From NCBI GenBank assembly GCA_002451695.1, contig DKDC01000013.1, forward strand, positions 1 to 12,414: a stretch of 12,414 bases of DNA. Direction: 5' to 3'. How positions within the stretch are numbered: the first letter of the stretch is position 1; each line of letters opens with the position of its first letter. This stretch comes from Prevotellaceae bacterium UBA6858 (GTDB lineage: Bacteria > Bacteroidota > Bacteroidia > Bacteroidales > Bacteroidaceae). Positions 1-6,603 of this stretch are shown piece after piece. The notes beneath the pieces are model-generated. The model did no database searches. It worked only from the letters and a program-made list of their open reading frames with translations, and was not told the DNA's origin. The position numbers were made by a program, and so were the translations under genes.

Positions 1-48
1 AGAAAAAATTATGTCTGATATAATCCAGACTACATCAGACCTTTTTTC
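1..48 (-). repeat. Dispersed 21-bp-unit repeat, copy A (cut by window edge)
   Basis: Read on the minus strand, this begins with GAAAAAAGGTCTGAT (48 to 34), identical to two other sites in the window. Unit 1 runs 39 to 19 and unit 2 runs 18 to 1, cut by the window edge, so the 21-bp period of copy B is kept. In the frame that reads Lys-Arg-Ser-Asp the units give SDVVWII then SDIIFS. Unit 2 differs from unit 2 of copy B at TCA/TCT and GAC/GAT, both silent in that frame. GTCTGAT (13-19) and ATCAGAC (34-40) form a perfect 7-bp inverted repeat with a 14-nt loop, flanked by an A-run and a T-run, so the copy also resembles a terminator on either strand. Function is unknown. Confidence 0.8.
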
Positions 49-56
49 GCCCTTTT

Positions 57-81
57 CAACGTTCTGTAAAACAGTAACTTG
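57..81. other. Bulged hairpin before repeat copy A
   Basis: On the minus strand CAAGTTACTGT and ACAGAACGTTG pair around a TTT loop, giving 10 base pairs with one bulged base on each side. It ends 8 bases before the shared 15-mer. A similar hairpin, with stem sequence TTCTG/CAGAA, lies before copy C. This suggests that the conserved element extends upstream of the 15-mer. No function is known. Confidence 0.45.
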
Positions 82-186
82 CAGAATACCCACAAAGAGG
101 CGTAAAAAACAGAAAACCAACGGTTTGTGAAATTTGCCGTTCCTTCTGTGAAAAATAGGTGCGTGGGGGCGGAAATTACAATCGAA

Positions 187-230
187 GGAAAACCCGCAGC
201 TTTGGCGGAATTGCCTGAACTGCGGGCTTT
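187..230 (-). terminator. Rho-independent terminator of aqpZ
   Basis: On the minus strand CCCGCAG (226 to 220) pairs perfectly with CTGCGGG (199 to 193), followed by TTTTCC. The 20-nt loop contains GGC and GCC, which can extend the fold. It lies about 60 bases after the aqpZ stop codon, where a terminator for that leftward gene is expected. Confidence 0.7.
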
Positions 231-288
231 CTTGTTGGGGAGGGTGGGGCTTTGCGCCATGCGCACCCTGCGTTGTTTTGCGGAAGTC

Positions 289-966
289 TTATGCCTCTTT
301 TGCGGGTGCAATCACCTTCCACACCAATGCTGCGAGTGCGCCGCCGGCAAGCGGGGCAACGATGAACACCCACAGGTCTTCGAGGGCTTTGCCGCCTTCA
401 AAGAGCGCAGGACCTATGCTGCGGGCGGGGTTGACCGAAGTGCCTGTGTAGTGTATGCCCACAAGGTGTATCAGCACGAGCGACAGGCCTATCGCCAGCC
501 CTGCGAAGTTGTTTGTCGCGCCGTTGGTCTTGGAGGTTGCCCCGAGAACTACAAGCACGAACAGGCAGGTCAGCACCAGTTCAACGACAAAGCCGTTTGC
601 CTGTGATACGTTGCACACGTTTGCGCCTGTTGTCGTGCCTCCCGCAAAGCCGGGCGCGGTCGCCACAATGCCCGCCAGGACGGCAGCCGCCAGTATCGCG
701 CCTACAATCTGGAACAGGATGTACATTCCGCAGTCCTTGGCGTTCATTCTGCCGCTCAGGAAAACTCCGAGCGTGATTGCCGGGTTGATGTGGCAGCCCG
801 ATATGCCGCCGATGGTGTAGGCCATGGCCACAACAGAGAGGCCGAAAGCCAGAGCTGTGCCTACTACAGATGCGGTGTCGCCGCCGCAGTTCAAACTTAC
901 GGCTGCCGCGCAGCCGAGGAATGTGAGCGTGAAAGTGCCCACGAGTTCTGCCAAATACTTTTTCAT
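289..966 (-). CDS. aqpZ: Aquaporin Z-type water channel
   Basis: A 225-residue inner-membrane protein of the MIP/aquaporin family, which lets water cross the membrane passively. The length fits bacterial AqpZ (about 230). Both Asn-Pro-Ala half-helix motifs are present: HINPAITLG (NPA at 61-63) and SVNPARSIG (NPA at 179-181). By comparison with E. coli AqpZ the selectivity filter is Phe41, His167, Thr176 and Arg182, the water-selective set rather than the glycerol-facilitator set. Hydrophobic segments cover most of the chain and the start MKKYLAELVG is typical. The gene lies 47 bp after the methyltransferase stop on the same strand. No TAnnTTTG box is visible in that gap, so it may share the upstream transcript or use a promoter inside it. 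A hairpin terminator follows. Seen: motifs and filter residues. Inferred: water specificity. Confidence 0.95.
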   Translation of the reverse strand: MKKYLAELVGTFTLTFLGCAAAVSLNCGGDTASVVGTALAFGLSVVAMAYTIGGISGCHINPAITLGVFLSGRMNAKDCGMYILFQIVGAILAAAVLAGIVATAPGFAGGTTTGANVCNVSQANGFVVELVLTCLFVLVVLGATSKTNGATNNFAGLAIGLSLVLIHLVGIHYTGTSVNPARSIGPALFEGGKALEDLWVFIVAPLAGGALAALVWKVIAPAKEA

Positions 967-1013
967 GTCTTTTGTTTTGATGGATGGTATTAATATGGTG
1001 TTAATGTCCCTTT

Positions 1014-1961
1014 TTAGGCGCAGGCTAAGTTGCAGTCATATTGTTTTAGCGCGGAAATCATCTGTTTTGCGACAGCCTTGATGACGGGAACGGCGACGGA
1101 ATTGCCTGTTTGGTGCTTTATGTGTCCGTATGAAACAACAATTTTGAAAGTGTCAGGAAATCCTTGAAGCCGCAACATTTCTCTTTCCGTGGGTCTCCTT
1201 TCATCGTTTATCAGGATATAGTTTGCGGAAGCCCCGGCCCGCAAACAGGAGGAATAAGGATGAGGTGTAACGCTCCCAGCCATATTCTCATGCGAGATAT
1301 ATGGCTTGGGATAGTTTGTGTCTTTAAGCCTCATAAGCCGCGACTCCCTTATTCTTTCTTTTACATAATATTTGCTGTCCACATTGCTTTCGAGTACATC
1401 TGACAGGTTTTTTCTCTCTGACACAGGGAGCGGTTCCGGAAACGAGAACATTATTTTGTCCTTGAAGCCAACAATGATAATGCGCTCACGCTTTTGGGGT
1501 ACGCCGTAATCCAATGCGTTAAGGACTTTTGCATATACATTGTATCCCAAGGCTTCGAGGTGGCTGCGTATAACTTGGAAGGTTTTGCCTTTGTCGTGAG
1601 CGGTAAGGTTTCTTACGTTTTCAAGCATAAAGGCTTTGGGTCTCTTTTCTTTCAAAATACGTTCTATGTCGAAGAAAAGTGTGCCGCAGGTCTCGTTTTC
1701 AAATCCTTTTTGTTTTCCGATAATGGAAAACGCCTGGCAGGGGAAACCGCCAAGCAGGATGTCGAAGTCGGGAATGTCTTCTGCGTTTATCTTTGTAATG
1801 TCCCCGGATGGGTGTTCGCCAAAATTGGCTTCGTATGTCTTGCACGCATTCTCGTCAAATTCGGAAGAGAATACGCAATGCCCGCCGACGGATTCAAACC
1901 CTAATCTGATTCCGCCTATGCCCGCAAACAAATCTATAAACTTGAATGAATTCCAATTCAT
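1014..1961 (-). CDS. DNA (cytosine-5-)-methyltransferase, apparently without a restriction partner
   Basis: A 315-residue enzyme that transfers methyl from S-adenosylmethionine to C5 of cytosine in a specific DNA sequence. The motifs are in standard order: motif I FIDLFAGIGGIRLGF (8-22, SAM binding), motif IV GGFPCQAFS with catalytic Cys75, motif VI ENVRN (114-118), motif VIII QKRERIIIVG (156-165), a target-recognition region around 190-255, motif IX RPTEREMLRLQGFP (256-269), and motif X GNSVAVPV (286-293). It appears intact and active. The target site cannot be read from sequence. No endonuclease or mismatch-repair nuclease gene is adjacent in the window; neighbours are ispH and aqpZ. The gene is AT-richer than its neighbours and has its own promoter, which suggests horizontal acquisition. 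It could be an orphan (regulatory or protective) methylase or the remnant of a restriction-modification pair. Confidence 0.96.
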   Translation of the reverse strand: MNWNSFKFIDLFAGIGGIRLGFESVGGHCVFSSEFDENACKTYEANFGEHPSGDITKINAEDIPDFDILLGGFPCQAFSIIGKQKGFENETCGTLFFDIERILKEKRPKAFMLENVRNLTAHDKGKTFQVIRSHLEALGYNVYAKVLNALDYGVPQKRERIIIVGFKDKIMFSFPEPLPVSERKNLSDVLESNVDSKYYVKERIRESRLMRLKDTNYPKPYISHENMAGSVTPHPYSSCLRAGASANYILINDERRPTEREMLRLQGFPDTFKIVVSYGHIKHQTGNSVAVPVIKAVAKQMISALKQYDCNLACA

Positions 1962-2053
1962 CTGTTCTGCAAATAATTAGTATTGCCCAACCTGTACTGC
2001 GAAATGTTTTGAATGCAGATTTGGTTTTGCCGTTCCGTAAAATTACGCAAAGA

Positions 2054-2084
2054 CAAAGATATATGATTTTGCCGGAAGTAGAAA
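2054..2084 (-). promoter_or_regulatory. Bacteroidota-type promoter for the methyltransferase gene
   Basis: On the minus strand TATCTTTG (2061 to 2054) matches the TAnnTTTG -7 consensus exactly. TTTC (2084 to 2081), one base from the TTTG -33 consensus, lies 19 bases upstream, the usual spacing. The predicted start near 2048 gives a leader of about 87 nt before the ATG at 1961. This is the best two-box promoter in the window. Confidence 0.65.
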
Positions 2085-2114
2085 GCCTCAAACGTCTTTT
2101 GTTTGCTTGAAGGC
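2081..2114 (-). terminator. Possible terminator after ispH
   Basis: On the minus strand GCCTTCAAGC (2114 to 2105) pairs with GTTTGAGGC (2093 to 2085), nine pairs with one bulge and one G-U, followed by TTTC. It begins 17 bases after the ispH stop. The T-tract is short and overlaps the -33 box of the next promoter, so termination may be partial. Confidence 0.4.
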
Positions 2115-2131
2115 TGCGGGTGGTGCGGCAG

Positions 2132-2989
2132 TCAGTGTTCCAGAATGGCTTTCACGCATTCCTCCATGAGCCATTTGGGCGTGGATGTCGCCCCGCAGAT
2201 GCCCACGCTCCCGGCTTCGCAGAACCAGCTGTAGTCTATTTCGGAGGGGACTTCGATGCAGTGGGAGCGCGGGTTGACCTTGCGGCACGCCTCGTATAGC
2301 ACGTGTCCGTTTGAGCTTTTCTTGCCGCATACGAAAAGCACCACGTCGTGGCGTGAGGCGAAGGCGGTTACTTCGGGAAGCCTGTTGGCCACCTGGCGGC
2401 ATATTGTGTCGTGCCACTCAAAGGCTGCCGGGGCTGCCACGCGCTCCTTAATGTAGTCCACAATCCTGCGGAAGTCCTCAAGCGCCCTTGTGGTTTGTGA
2501 GTAGAGCTTTATGGGGCGGGTGAAGTCGAGCCTTGCGGCGTCTTCGAGGTTTTCTATTACAATTGCGTTGCCGTCGGTCTGCCCCACAAGCCCCAGAACT
2601 TCGGCGTGGCCGCGTTTGCCGAAAATCACAATTTGCGCCTCGCCGCCCTCGGCGTACTCGCGGGCTATGCGCTGCTGAAGCCGAAGCACCACGGGGCAGG
2701 TGGCATCAATGATTTCTATGTTGTTTTGTTTTGCGGTGGCGTATGTCATCGGCGGCTCGCCGTGTGCTCGGAGCAGCACGCGGGCGTTTTTAAGGTTTTT
2801 CAGTTCGCCGTGTCCTATCGTCTGCATCCCCAATCCCGCAAGTCTGTCGCATTCGCGCCCGTTGTGCACTATGTCGCCAAGACAATAGAGAGTGCCGCCC
2901 GGCGCAAGCTTCTCCTGCGCCAGTTCTATGGCACGCGTAACGCCGAAGCAGAACCCGGAGCCTTTGTCAATCTCTACGTTTATTTTCAT
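2132..2989 (-). CDS. ispH: 4-hydroxy-3-methylbut-2-enyl diphosphate reductase
   Basis: Last enzyme of the MEP isoprenoid pathway: a cytoplasmic iron-sulfur protein that reduces HMBPP to isopentenyl and dimethylallyl diphosphate. The 285-residue chain has the three cluster-binding cysteines at Cys14 (GSGFCFG), Cys98 (DATCPVV) and Cys197 (DTICRQVANR), close to E. coli 12, 96 and 197. Substrate-site residues are present: His42 (VHN), His76 (RAHG), His128 and Glu130 (RGHAEV), and SSNG (225-228). The start chosen is MKINVEIDK at 2989, not an in-frame ATG 33 bases upstream. Its ATG overlaps the cmk stop as ATGA, which implies translational coupling, and the family begins at this point. It is the third gene of porQ-cmk-ispH. 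The product probably feeds the polyprenyl synthase encoded at 5617-6597. Confidence 0.97.
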   Translation of the reverse strand: MKINVEIDKGSGFCFGVTRAIELAQEKLAPGGTLYCLGDIVHNGRECDRLAGLGMQTIGHGELKNLKNARVLLRAHGEPPMTYATAKQNNIEIIDATCPVVLRLQQRIAREYAEGGEAQIVIFGKRGHAEVLGLVGQTDGNAIVIENLEDAARLDFTRPIKLYSQTTRALEDFRRIVDYIKERVAAPAAFEWHDTICRQVANRLPEVTAFASRHDVVLFVCGKKSSNGHVLYEACRKVNPRSHCIEVPSEIDYSWFCEAGSVGICGATSTPKWLMEECVKAILEH

Positions 2990-3672
2990 TCCGCAGCCAA
3001 CCGATAGTGTTCGAGCAGCCATTTGTCCTGCTCTGCAATGGTGAGCGCGGAGTTGTCAAGCACGATGGCGTCGTCAGCCTTTGTAAGCGGGGAAACTTCG
3101 CGGTGGGTGTCGATGTAGTCGCGCTCCTCTACGTTTTTCAGTATCTCGGCGAAATCAACCTTGCTGCCTTTTGCCGTTAGCTCCTCATACCTGCGCTGCG
3201 CGCGCACCTTTGCCGATGCGGTAACGAATATCTTGAGTTCGGCGTTGGGGAACACGGTTGTCCCGATGTCCCTTCCGTCCATTACTATGCCTTTCTGTTT
3301 TCCCATTTCGCGCTGCTGCGCCGTGAGGCATTCGCGCACGAACGGCAGGGCCGCCACGCGGCTCACGTTCTGCGACACTTCGAGCGTGCGTATCTCGTTC
3401 TCGACGTTCCTGCCGTTGAGGTGCGTAACCACGCCGCCTGTTTCCGGGTTAATGGTGAACGATATTTTTATGTCCGCAATGCGTTTTTCGAGCGCGGCGG
3501 TGTCGATGCCGCCAGACGACACAAGTCCGTTTTCGATGCAGAACAGGGTTACGGCGCGGTACATAGCCCCCGTGTCAATATATATATAGCCTATTTTTTT
3601 TGCGAGCGTGCGCGCCATTGTGCTTTTGCCGCACGAAGAATAGCCGTCAATGGCTATGATTATCTTTTTCAT
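2986..3672 (-). CDS. cmk: (d)CMP kinase
   Basis: A 228-residue cytoplasmic kinase that phosphorylates CMP and dCMP with ATP, recycling pyrimidine nucleotides for RNA, DNA and CDP-lipid synthesis. Visible motifs are the P-loop GYSSCGKST (10-18), IDTGAMYRAV (32-41), ENEIRTLEVSQNVS (91-104) in the CMP-binding insert, MDGRDIGTTVFP (131-142), the Arg-rich lid RAQRRYEE (157-164), and a C-terminal RDYIDTHREVSPLTKADDAI. Length is normal for bacterial Cmk. It starts 10 bases after the porQ stop and its TGA overlaps the ispH ATG, so the three genes are very probably one transcript. This gene order is known to me from other Bacteroidales. Confidence 0.97.
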   Translation of the reverse strand: MKKIIIAIDGYSSCGKSTMARTLAKKIGYIYIDTGAMYRAVTLFCIENGLVSSGGIDTAALEKRIADIKISFTINPETGGVVTHLNGRNVENEIRTLEVSQNVSRVAALPFVRECLTAQQREMGKQKGIVMDGRDIGTTVFPNAELKIFVTASAKVRAQRRYEELTAKGSKVDFAEILKNVEERDYIDTHREVSPLTKADDAIVLDNSALTIAEQDKWLLEHYRLAAE

Positions 3673-3682
3673 TCAGGAAATT

Positions 3683-4660
3683 TCAAAGATTGTACGAAAG
3701 GTTCACGAGAAGCGAGGAGGCCGCCACGTGATAGCGGGCGTAGCTTGCCCCGAGCTTGAATTTGTTCAGTTTCAGTCCGCCGCCGCATGAAAACCCTGCC
3801 CAATGCCCCGAACCGGCAGCCTTAAGCTCGCTTGCACGTCGGGCGTTGTAGCCTGCGGACAGGTAGAAGTTTTCGGTGGGTATGACATCCGCCCCGATTA
3901 CGAAGTGGTTGAAGAAAATCTTTCCGAACGAGCTTTTCTTGCCGTCCTCATTGTAATAATATTTGCTGCTCCAGCGCGTGAGGTCCGTCATTGTGAGCGA
4001 AAACCTTACCGGCGCGTGTTCCATTCCCTTTGTTATGCCGATGTCGAGGTCAAACGGCAGGTGTTCGCTCTTGTTGTCGAATTTTTTCAGTTGCGCACCC
4101 ACGTTCCTCATCGCTATGCCTGCGGAAAAGTCTTTGTCCTCGTCGAAATAGTTAAGTCCCACGTCGAACGAAATTGCGCAGGCGGAATATTCGGCGTATT
4201 TGGAGTTGATGAAGCGCATAGTCGCACCGCCCACCCAACTGTTGGAGAGCGCGTAGCTGTATTGCGCCCCGATGCAGAAATCCTTTGCCGACAGGTCGCC
4301 TATAACCTGCCCTGTCTCGTCGGTCTCGTCCATTGAACCGTAGTTTATGTAGCTTGCGTTGAAACCGAGCGTGTGCCTTTCGCCCACGGTCTTTGCAAAC
4401 GAGGCGGAAGCCACCGTAGAGCCTTTCAGGTAGGACATATAGTTGAGGTTAATGGTCTTGTCGCTCACCGAGGCAAGCAGCGCAGGGTTTGTGAACGCCA
4501 GCGTGGGGTCATCGTCAACAAGCGACACGTTCATTCCGCCCAACGCCGCCGCGTGGGACGACACCGGAAGTTTCAGGAAGTTGAATGTGGACGACTTTTC
4601 CTGTCCTCTTGCGGCTATTGCAAAAAGGAAAATCAATGTTAGCAGCGAGAGTTTTCTCAT
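3683..4660 (-). CDS. porQ: Type IX secretion system protein PorQ family
   Basis: A 325-residue protein with an N-terminal signal peptide (MRKLSLLTLIFLFAIAARG, likely cleaved before Gln20), predicted to be an outer-membrane beta-barrel. The sequence FLKLPVSSHAAALGGMNVS near the mature N-terminus, then DDDPTLAFTNPALLA, is the hallmark of the PorQ/PorV-like family. Alternating hydrophobic strands run to the C-terminal end LVNLSYNL, as in outer-membrane proteins. In P. gingivalis PorQ acts in the late stage of type IX secretion, with the cell-surface attachment complex. Position before cmk and ispH supports the assignment. No other por/gld genes or CTD-bearing cargo are seen here. Many Bacteroidales keep porQ-like genes, so an active secretion system cannot be concluded from this gene alone. 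Confidence 0.88.
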   Translation of the reverse strand: MRKLSLLTLIFLFAIAARGQEKSSTFNFLKLPVSSHAAALGGMNVSLVDDDPTLAFTNPALLASVSDKTINLNYMSYLKGSTVASASFAKTVGERHTLGFNASYINYGSMDETDETGQVIGDLSAKDFCIGAQYSYALSNSWVGGATMRFINSKYAEYSACAISFDVGLNYFDEDKDFSAGIAMRNVGAQLKKFDNKSEHLPFDLDIGITKGMEHAPVRFSLTMTDLTRWSSKYYYNEDGKKSSFGKIFFNHFVIGADVIPTENFYLSAGYNARRASELKAAGSGHWAGFSCGGGLKLNKFKLGASYARYHVAASSLLVNLSYNL

Positions 4661-4680
4661 TTAACCTCTAATTTTTGGAA

Positions 4681-4688
4681 CAAAGGTA
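4681..4688 (-). promoter_or_regulatory. -7 box for the porQ-cmk-ispH operon
   Basis: TACCTTTG on the minus strand (4688 to 4681) matches TAnnTTTG exactly and lies 20 bases before the porQ start codon, leaving a leader of roughly 14 nt. No good TTTG -33 box is present at the normal spacing. Confidence 0.55.
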
Positions 4689-4710
4689 CACTTTTCTCAA
4701 TTATCTGACT

Positions 4711-4718
4711 TATTTTTG
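4711..4718 (+). promoter_or_regulatory. -7 box for the tonB operon
   Basis: TATTTTTG matches TAnnTTTG exactly, 53 bases before the GTG start of tonB. The -33 region is weak. Together with the opposing box at 4681-4688 it makes a compact divergent promoter, the two boxes being 22 bases apart. Confidence 0.5.
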
Positions 4719-4771
4719 CATAGCAAACTGCAAGTGCAGACTTTGCCATAGGCAACATCAATTTATAAAAC

Positions 4772-5581
4772 GTGCTGAACCCGCTTTTATTATCGAAACA
4801 ATGGTGCAATCTTGTTTTTGAAGGCAGAAACAAGAGCTATGGAGCATACGCAATGAGGCGCGATGCGGGGAAAAACCTGCTTCGCGCCCTTTTGATTGTT
4901 GCGGCGGCGTTTGCGTTTGCGGTGTTTCTCCCCATGGCGGTAATAAGGTGGCAGATTGCGGCGGCGGAGAGTGAGTCGGCGGATGCCGTGGCGAATTTCT
5001 CCAAGCTGAAAAAGCCCGAATTGAAGAAGGATCACGAACTGAAAGCTGTTGACGTGGCGCAGAAGGTTAATGTGAAGAAGATAAAGGATGCCGTGAAATT
5101 TGTCCCCGAAATATCACCCGATGAGAATGTTGAGGCACAACTGATATTGGGCGCGGAGGAGATAGGGACTGTTGACGGCGGGCAGACGGTGGTTTCCGTG
5201 CCCGACAGCTCGCTGCTTACCGATGCGCCAACCGATGCCGACGACCCGGACATCTCGGCGAAATATCCCACGCCTGTTGAGGTGGTGGAGCAGATGCCGC
5301 AGTTTCCCGGCGGGCTGAAAGCCCTGATGAAGTGGCTCACCGCCCATGTGGTCTATCCGCCGATGTGTATGCGCGACAATGTGCAGGGCAGGGTGGAGGT
5401 GTCGTTCATTGTTGACAGGGACGGCAATGTGAAAGATCCGCAAGTAACCAAAAAAGTGCACCCGCTGCTCGACCGCGAGGCGTTGCTCACCGTAAGGCGA
5501 ATGCCAAAGTGGGAGCCGGGCAGGGTAAAGGGCAAGGCAAGCGTCGTGAGGGTTACAATTCCGATAGTGTTCTCGTTGTGA
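4772..5581 (+). CDS. tonB: Energy transducer TonB family protein
   Basis: A 269-residue inner-membrane protein that passes proton-motive force to TonB-dependent outer-membrane receptors through the periplasm. The short cytoplasmic start contains FEGRNKSYGAYAMRRDAGKNLLRAL, a pattern common to Bacteroidota TonB proteins. A membrane helix follows at about 37-58, then a charged Lys/Glu/Asp-rich spacer, and a TonB C-terminal domain from about 178 to 269 with PQFPGG, YPP, GRVEVSFIVDRDGNV and the closing RRMPKWEPGRVKGK. The usual long proline-rich spacer is not visible. Translation must start at GTG 4772: an in-frame TAA lies at 4766 and no early ATG is in frame. It is first in a cluster with the prenyl synthase 35 bases downstream. 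No exbB or exbD is adjacent. Confidence 0.93.
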   Translation: MLNPLLLSKQWCNLVFEGRNKSYGAYAMRRDAGKNLLRALLIVAAAFAFAVFLPMAVIRWQIAAAESESADAVANFSKLKKPELKKDHELKAVDVAQKVNVKKIKDAVKFVPEISPDENVEAQLILGAEEIGTVDGGQTVVSVPDSSLLTDAPTDADDPDISAKYPTPVEVVEQMPQFPGGLKALMKWLTAHVVYPPMCMRDNVQGRVEVSFIVDRDGNVKDPQVTKKVHPLLDREALLTVRRMPKWEPGRVKGKASVVRVTIPIVFSL

Positions 5582-5616
5582 TTTCCGCAAAGCCCGTGCG
5601 AAGAAACTTATTACAG

Positions 5617-6597
5617 ATGAAACAATATACTACCGCAGAACTTACAGAAATGGTCAACCGTGCGCTCGACGGCATGGAATACCCCAACGCCCCCAAGGGG
5701 CTTTACGAACCGATAGCCTATGTGTTGTCGATGGGCGGCAAGAGGCTGCGCCCCGTGCTGCTGCTTTTGGTGAACGATATGTTTGGCGGCGATGCTGCTG
5801 AAGCCCTCAAGGTTGCCCTTGCATTGGAAACCTATCACAACTACACCCTTATGCACGACGACCTTATGGACAATGCCGAAATGAGGCGAGGAAAGCCGGT
5901 GGTGCACAAGCGTTGGGACAGCAACACCGCCATACTTTCGGGCGACACGATGCTTGTGCTGGCCTACAAGCACCTGCTCGAGGCGAAAACGCCGAAGATA
6001 CACGAGCTTGCCTCGCTGTTCACGAAAACGGCAATTGAGATTGGCGAGGGGCAGCAATACGACATGAACTTTGAAAGCCGCCTTGATGTGGGCGAAAGCG
6101 AGTATCTGGAGATGATACGCCTTAAGACCGGCGTGTTCATTGCCTGTGCCGCAAAAATGGGCGCAATTCTCGGCGGGGCCGACGGCGACACCGCCGAAAA
6201 ACTTTACAAGCTCGGCGAAACTGTGGGGCTTGCCTTCCAGCTTCAGGACGATTACCTCGATGTTTACGGCGACCCCAAGGTGTTCGGAAAGAAAACCGGA
6301 GGCGACATAACAAGCAACAAAAAGACGTTCCTGCTCATAAAGGCCCTCGAAACGGCGAAGGGCGGCATACGCGCCGAACTTTTGGGGTGGATAGACGCCA
6401 AGACTTTCAACAGGGACGAGAAGGTGGCGGCCGTAACGGCGATATACAACAAGCTCGGCGTTGACCGCATCACGCAGGAGGCCATAAACGCGTATTTCGA
6501 GGAGAGCCGCAAGATTTTCGACACGATAAACGTTGGCGCGGAGCGCAAGCGCGAGGTGTGGAACTTCGTGTCCTCCCTCGTGGGGCGCGAAATATAA
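5617..6597 (+). CDS. Polyprenyl diphosphate synthase (short-chain type)
   Basis: A trans-isoprenyl diphosphate synthase of 326 residues that condenses isopentenyl diphosphate with allylic diphosphates. Motifs: GKRLRP (41-46), first Asp-rich motif DDLMD (81-85) followed by RRGKP, GQQYDM (145-150), Lys170-Thr171, and second Asp-rich motif FQLQDDYLDVYGD (207-218) with GKKTGGD. The first Asp-rich motif lacks the two-residue insert of bacterial farnesyl synthases, and Tyr76 sits five residues before it with Thr77 after. That pattern is known from C20 geranylgeranyl synthases, so a short product is inferred; FPP remains possible. The start is ATG 5617, since a longer open frame would run into tonB. 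The gene is 35 bases from tonB and 6 bases before tatD, an evident operon. Confidence 0.94.
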   Translation: MKQYTTAELTEMVNRALDGMEYPNAPKGLYEPIAYVLSMGGKRLRPVLLLLVNDMFGGDAAEALKVALALETYHNYTLMHDDLMDNAEMRRGKPVVHKRWDSNTAILSGDTMLVLAYKHLLEAKTPKIHELASLFTKTAIEIGEGQQYDMNFESRLDVGESEYLEMIRLKTGVFIACAAKMGAILGGADGDTAEKLYKLGETVGLAFQLQDDYLDVYGDPKVFGKKTGGDITSNKKTFLLIKALETAKGGIRAELLGWIDAKTFNRDEKVAAVTAIYNKLGVDRITQEAINAYFEESRKIFDTINVGAERKREVWNFVSSLVGREI

Positions 6598-6603
6598 CAG
6601 GCG

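Noticed and set aside
30..311. A 93-codon minus-strand frame crossing the end of aqpZ and ending inside repeat copy A.
   Set aside because: It starts within aqpZ, crosses the terminator hairpin and has low-complexity Arg/Lys/Ser content. Its frame differs from the Ser-Asp frame of the repeat.
2989..3022. An earlier in-frame ATG at 3022 as the ispH start.
   Set aside because: It would add 11 residues unlike the family and overlap cmk by 37 bases. The ATGA overlap start fits both family alignment and coupling.
4705..4725. TCTGACTTATTTTTG in the porQ/tonB intergenic region as a fourth repeat copy.
   Set aside because: Only about 13 of 21 positions match the unit, the GAAAAAAGG lead is missing, and it coincides with a promoter box that explains the T-run.
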